NCBI RefSeq assembly: GCF_014274465.1 | Contig: NZ_CP060394.1 | Coordinates: 4,464,001-4,528,000 of the forward strand | Direction of reading: 5' to 3' | Length of the DNA stretch: 64,000 nucleotides | Source: Alloacidobacterium dinghuense | Lineage (GTDB): Bacteria > Acidobacteriota > Terriglobia > Terriglobales > Acidobacteriaceae | In this document: positions 59,783 through 64,000 of the stretch, one piece after another | Position numbering within the stretch: the first letter of the stretch is position 1 | Layout: the number at the start of each line of letters is the position of its first letter | Notes under the pieces: model-generated | What the model was told of the DNA's origin: nothing | What the model saw: the letters and a program-made list of their open reading frames with translations, nothing else | The model's database searches: none | Program-made: the position numbers and the translations under genes

Positions 59783-62700
59783 TCAGTGCAGGCTCTCCAG
59801 AATCGGAGCGGCCCAGGAGAAGAGATAGCTGCCGATCGCGGGAAAGAGTGTCGCAAGAACTGTGACAATTGGCAGTCCGCCCACAGCCAGCATGTGCTTC
59901 ACAAACGCCATGTACCGAACCTGCCCCGGAGTGCTGTTGCTCATCCGGCTGAGAATGGCATCGCGATCCATCTGCGCCAGCACCGTCCCAACCGTAAAAA
60001 GCAGCGCAGCGAGAGTAAGCGTCGCAGCCCATGCAATGATCTGCGGCCGGTCAAACGGATAGCTGATAGCAGCAAGCAGCGTCAGCAGAAAGCCCAGAGA
60101 CATGAATGTCATCAGGTTCTTCATCTGCAGCGTTACGTAGCGAACATAAGCGCCGACGCGCATCGCGATAAACTCATTGCCAATTTCCACCAGGCAATTG
60201 TCAGGACCGAAGACAGTGCCACATGGTGAAGGAATATCAGCGCGGGACTGCGGACAGTGGGCCTCTTTGTTCTCACCTTCTTCTGACTTCTCAGGCTTGC
60301 ATGTTGATGCACCGGAGATCGAGCAATCAGGACCGCCGCGTTCCCAGCTTGCGCGAATTGCTGGCACCTCCGAGAGCTGAATCGCATATTCGTTCTGTTT
60401 GTGGCTGAAGGTGCAGTAAGTCCTGTTGTCGAGCCATTGGGCATCACGCATTTCCTGAAGGATTGTTCGCAACTCGTGCAGGTTGTCAGTGAGGATCGAC
60501 TGTTTCTCGTCCGCCACTGGTGGAGCAACCTTCAGGTACTCAAACCATCGCATTGGCAATGTGACGACACGGCGCAGCCCGGAATATGACCAGATCGGAT
60601 CGACAGAAAAGATTGATGGAAGACGCGAGAACGCGAAGCGCAATGGAGAACCCTCAAGAGAATCCAAACCACCGCGCAGCACACCCCAAATGCGGGTGAA
60701 ACGCACCCAGAGCCACAGCACAGTCCAGATACTTAGAACAAAGTTAAACGTGTAGAGCCAGCCAATGTACGGCGTGTCAAACGTTGCGAAGAGTTTTTGC
60801 GGATGCAACAGCAGGCAGACCAGGAAAACAACCGCCGCAAGTAATTTACCGTCCATGCCTGGGAGGCCGTACCAGAGTTCTGTGAAACCGGTGAGCCTGA
60901 TTTGCCACGAGGCCAGGTCCAGATAAGGCCAATGAATCAGCGGCAACGCAGGATTGCGCGTCACCGCCATACTCAGAGCATTGAGATTCACAACAGCAGC
61001 AATCAGAAACCCGACCGAAACAAGCAAGAGCGGCAGGATCGGACATACGCCAGAGCTCAGATGTAAGCTACGCGATGCGAAAGCGAATCCGGTCTGCTTG
61101 TCAGCAAGTTGAAGGCAAAAGAGCGTGAGCGAAAGCAAAACCCATAACAAGGAGATGCAGGGGAGCAGGAAGCCCTCGAAGCGATTGAAGAACCCTTTCC
61201 CGAGCTGTTTGCAGCGTCTCGAAAGGAGGAGAAAGAGCGTGCCTGCCATGCAGAACTGCGACATGAGTACGATCAGTGTGAAGCCGGCAAACATAGTCGT
61301 TTGCATGGGGAAGTGCTGAATGCCAGCCAGAACAGAAGTAACGTTCTGTACTTTTGCTTGATAGGCAAGAGCCGGGAACAAAAGATACGAGAGAACAAGA
61401 ACAAGCTGCGTGCTGATATTCAGCAGCCACCAGCATTGTCCGGTAAAGAGACGGGACTGCTCGCAGGTGGCCGATGGAGGAGACAGGTAGTAGCTCAGCA
61501 TCTTATGCAGCGCTATCTTTCTTGCCCAGGCCATTCTGCTGTGCCGCAGCTTGGTGTGCAACGGCATTGCTGCCAGAAAACACAGAAAGTGAACTACAGA
61601 AAAGCCAAGAGTAGCCAACGTAACGAGGGTCCATAAAACGGGAAGCGGCTCCGGCGGAGTGTCCGTAAGCAGCAAAACGTTACCGGGAGCCTTTGTGTTT
61701 TGGCCGACCGGATCCTTGCCGAAGTAAGCGACAGGCCAGAAATCTCCCCCGGAAGCTACGCCAATCCAGGGAGCCATCGCAAAGTGCTGATGACCGAATG
61801 GCGATTGCCGCAGTGGAAGATCGCCAGGTTTGATCTGCAACAGTGCAGCCAGAAAAATAGCCTCTTCCCGGCTGTTCGTGAACGACAGAGAATGACGAGA
61901 CTCTCCACGGAATGGAGTTTGCAAGTACGAATTCTGGAAGAGCGGAAAACGAGTGACGATGAGTGTGCCATCCAGATTGAAGTCACCGCGCAAGCGCGTG
62001 AGAAGGCGCTCTGCATTGAAAAGAACAAGCCTGCTGTCCGGGCATTCCTGACGAAAATAGCGGGCGAGGAAGAGTTGATCCAGCGGATCGCTGGTTCTAA
62101 TCACGATGGCGCGGGCATGCAAATGCTTGATGCTCGAAGCAATCGCCGCGAGCACGCTCTCATTTGATACAGGAGACTGTGGAGCGAATTCGGGCACCTC
62201 ATCCAGGGGGTCTTTCAGTTCGTCTCGAAAACTGAGAGAAACCGTCCCATTCGTTTTGGAACTTTCCTCTTCTTCCGGTTGACTCGCGGCGGTGCTCTTG
62301 AGTGTGCTGCCGTATAGTCGTCGCACATGCGATATGCCGCGCGGAAAGGTGAAGCGTCGCACGAGATTTGTGAATGGGCTGCACGGATTCGTTGGAATCG
62401 TGGGATCAGATATATTTCCGCCGTAGGCAGTCTCATCCTCTTGCAGGACTACCACGGGCTCATCGGAATGCATGCCGGGTCTTGAGGTTTGTCCAAGAAA
62501 CCAGCAGAGAGCGCTCTGATCAAGCTCCGTGAGAGTGGTTTGGGTTCCTCCACCTGCGGACGCCCATCTTCCATCTTGGTCGAGCTTCACCAGAAAAGCA
62601 GTCGCCGAGTTGGTACTGACCGTTCCGCTCAAGACGTCGAAGGACAGGTGTGGCTGTGTCTCCTGCTCCAGCGTTCGTAATCCCGGTGCGGATGCGGAAT

Positions 62701-63478
62701 AACTGGGTCCGATCCAGCGGATGCGGGAGGCATCTTCCGGTGCTCCGGCCGGCGTCGTGCGAAAGCCCTGGCTCAGCAAGGTGCGGACCGCATCCAGAGC
62801 TTCGCGGCCAGCGGTCAGGTTGAGCCCGTAGATCGGTGATTCCGGCACCAGTACAAGAAGGAGCAACGAGTCGGCATCATCAAGACGAACCCTGTCGGCG
62901 CGCGTTCGCTTTCGAAAGAGTATCGCCCCTGGCTCATCTCCAAAGCTCTGGCGATAGCGCTCTACCTCGCGAGCGTCTTTGAAGTCCTTCGGGTCTGACA
63001 AATCGGAGGCTTGCCACGGAGTCGATATTCTCTGAAAGTCATACCCCGCAGTTGAAGCGGCCTCTTGGAGAGCCGCTATATCGCGGTCAAACTGCAGTGC
63101 CTCCGACGATTGCAGCGGATCGGGAACGGTAGCAATCAGCACCTGGCTCTCTTTGGTGTCAATTTGCGGAATGCCCGATGGAAAGGTTGCCGCTAGAGTC
63201 AATGGCGAACAGGTCAGGCTAGATGGAAGACTCTCGTTTAACGGGCTCGCAGCTGGCTTCGATGGCGATCGTACAATACCGGCATAGAGGCGCAGAGCTT
63301 CGAAAACGTAACATGTATGCTCGTCAGCCTCCACAGCAGACGACTCCGTCGAGCTGGTGCTTGGACTGCCCGACTCGCTGTGGACAGCCAGCGTTCCGCG
63401 GCTCGGCCCGACAACGTGTGAAATCGCAGACGTAACCAGCAACAACAAAACTGCCGAACCGCCAAGCTGCCGATACAT
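59783..63478 (-). CDS. Large unknown membrane protein with extracytoplasmic N-terminal domain
   Basis: A 1231-residue protein that I do not recognise. It starts with a signal/anchor sequence (GGSAVLLLLVTSAISHVVG), followed by about 590 residues outside the membrane, including segments such as AIVIRTSDPLDQLFLARYFRQ and LDGTLIVTRFPLF that vaguely recall type-I periplasmic binding proteins. From about residue 613 there are some seven membrane helices, a soluble part at roughly 960-1115 with several Cys (YCTFSHKQ, DCSISGASTC), and three more helices to the C-terminus. It begins 27 bases before the ABC ATPase gene, same direction. A sensor-like or channel-like role is conceivable only. Confidence 0.8.
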   Translation of the reverse strand: MYRQLGGSAVLLLLVTSAISHVVGPSRGTLAVHSESGSPSTSSTESSAVEADEHTCYVFEALRLYAGIVRSPSKPAASPLNESLPSSLTCSPLTLAATFPSGIPQIDTKESQVLIATVPDPLQSSEALQFDRDIAALQEAASTAGYDFQRISTPWQASDLSDPKDFKDAREVERYRQSFGDEPGAILFRKRTRADRVRLDDADSLLLLVLVPESPIYGLNLTAGREALDAVRTLLSQGFRTTPAGAPEDASRIRWIGPSYSASAPGLRTLEQETQPHLSFDVLSGTVSTNSATAFLVKLDQDGRWASAGGGTQTTLTELDQSALCWFLGQTSRPGMHSDEPVVVLQEDETAYGGNISDPTIPTNPCSPFTNLVRRFTFPRGISHVRRLYGSTLKSTAASQPEEEESSKTNGTVSLSFRDELKDPLDEVPEFAPQSPVSNESVLAAIASSIKHLHARAIVIRTSDPLDQLFLARYFRQECPDSRLVLFNAERLLTRLRGDFNLDGTLIVTRFPLFQNSYLQTPFRGESRHSLSFTNSREEAIFLAALLQIKPGDLPLRQSPFGHQHFAMAPWIGVASGGDFWPVAYFGKDPVGQNTKAPGNVLLLTDTPPEPLPVLWTLVTLATLGFSVVHFLCFLAAMPLHTKLRHSRMAWARKIALHKMLSYYLSPPSATCEQSRLFTGQCWWLLNISTQLVLVLSYLLFPALAYQAKVQNVTSVLAGIQHFPMQTTMFAGFTLIVLMSQFCMAGTLFLLLSRRCKQLGKGFFNRFEGFLLPCISLLWVLLSLTLFCLQLADKQTGFAFASRSLHLSSGVCPILPLLLVSVGFLIAAVVNLNALSMAVTRNPALPLIHWPYLDLASWQIRLTGFTELWYGLPGMDGKLLAAVVFLVCLLLHPQKLFATFDTPYIGWLYTFNFVLSIWTVLWLWVRFTRIWGVLRGGLDSLEGSPLRFAFSRLPSIFSVDPIWSYSGLRRVVTLPMRWFEYLKVAPPVADEKQSILTDNLHELRTILQEMRDAQWLDNRTYCTFSHKQNEYAIQLSEVPAIRASWERGGPDCSISGASTCKPEKSEEGENKEAHCPQSRADIPSPCGTVFGPDNCLVEIGNEFIAMRVGAYVRYVTLQMKNLMTFMSLGFLLTLLAAISYPFDRPQIIAWAATLTLAALLFTVGTVLAQMDRDAILSRMSNSTPGQVRYMAFVKHMLAVGGLPIVTVLATLFPAIGSYLFSWAAPILESLH

Positions 63479-63920
63479 AGACGCACTCCCAGAGGCTTCT
63501 GCCTACATGGGGACGTCAGGGCTATCGAGCGTTACGGCAAAAGCATCATGTAAACGTGCCCAATCATAGCGCAGACGTGGTCTCTGTCACGAAAAGACTG
63601 GTGGGCAACGGCAAATTCAATCGAGGAAGACTATTCAGGGTCTTCTGATATGTCTTTGGATTTTACTCGCCGGAGCGGCTGCGATTAGCCAACATGGTGA
63701 GGCGAGTTGATTCGATTTCGAGCAACGGTGACGTGTTTTCTCTTGCCGATCCTTGACACTTGTTATGCGGCAGAGCAAGAATTCTAGTTCTAGGTGGAAT
63801 CGATACCATTCCTTTATGGAAACCATACCACCTGGTTAAGCTCTCATTTTCTTTCTACCGGCGGGCAGGCAAGTGGCTCGACAAGTTTTTATGCATACCT
63901 ATCGTTCGAAAGGTTCACGG
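63479..63920. other. AT-richer gap without a credible gene
   Basis: The 440 bases between the unknown membrane protein and the last ORF have lower GC than the rest. I see no repeat of the families found elsewhere, no terminator with a U-tract, and no coding frame longer than 70 codons with a ribosome-binding site. Promoters for the divergent genes on both sides should lie here. Confidence 0.5.
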
Positions 63921-64000
63921 ATGCAGTCTTTATATTGTCGAAGACTTTTAATACCAGTACTGACTTTATTAGCGTTGGTCTACGTAGGCAGGGCTCTGGC
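63921..64000 (+). CDS. Start of a putative exported protein (cut by window edge)
   Basis: ATG at 63921 opens a frame that stays open to the edge and encodes MQSLYCRRLLIPVLTLLALV followed by YVGRAL, a basic start plus hydrophobic core that looks like a signal peptide. AAAGG lies seven bases upstream. Only 26 codons are visible, so the protein cannot be identified. Confidence 0.5.
   Translation, partial: MQSLYCRRLLIPVLTLLALVYVGRAL

Overview
The window reads as chromosomal DNA of a GC-rich soil bacterium of the phylum Acidobacteriota, most likely subdivision 1 (Acidobacteriaceae/Terriglobia). This rests on gene content (DUF4097 and LiaI-like ECF operon, diheme CytC_RC-type cytochrome, RND pumps with a NodT lipoprotein channel), on the many palindromic intergenic repeats of the type GGGCTTTAGCCC, and on general family knowledge; no database search was possible.

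Layout. 1-770: start of a leftward his operon (hisI, hisG) behind a histidine attenuator with a 26-codon leader peptide carrying nine His codons. 782-1939: a sarcosine/N-methyltryptophan oxidase. 2047-4430: a lower-GC accessory island with a RelE/HigB-like toxin gene, an XRE regulator and a third unknown gene, followed by two near-identical 120-bp repeats. 4428-9070: a Cys/His miniprotein, secreted and small proteins, a thioredoxin-like protein, a YihY-type membrane protein and pyruvate kinase. 9181-13910: mutL, a protein with a long Arg/Gly-rich tail, and cmk. 18115-13879 (leftward): a tight five-gene ECF sigma / anti-sigma / membrane / DUF4097 operon. 18365-23077: a GT39-like glycosyltransferase, then a SpoIIE-type phosphatase with a DUF192 protein. 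23247-26220: a tRNA 3'-end remnant, a decayed RND/membrane-fusion gene pair, glutamate decarboxylase and a long gene-poor gap. 26221-32167: an intact RND tripartite efflux operon. 32189-47877: a mosaic of housekeeping genes (bcp, 3-methyladenine glycosylase, cytochrome c, panB-panC, mgtC-like, ddl, arginase, asnS, a TIM-barrel isomerase, DUF4160/DUF2442 pair, ggt). 47928-53721: the conserved block ispE, tRNA-Gln, prs, rplY, pth, rpsF, rpsR, rplI, whose spacers are packed with palindromic repeats. 53910-57934: small unknown genes, a nucleotidyltransferase pair, a third copy of the composite repeat and an ATP-grasp/flavin monooxygenase gene pair. 58076-64000: a phosphoesterase, an orphan ABC ATPase, a 1231-residue unknown membrane protein and the start of a secreted protein at the right edge.

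Most notable: the his attenuator with a nearly leaderless leader peptide; a composite interspersed repeat that ends exactly at gene starts 51 kb apart; a palindromic element inserted in the loop of another palindrome; a three-gene toxin-antitoxin-like operon with paired operator-like repeats; an RND pseudogene beside a tRNA remnant; and the unknown 1231-residue membrane protein. I did not find a CRISPR array, insertion sequence, prophage or recognised anti-phage system.
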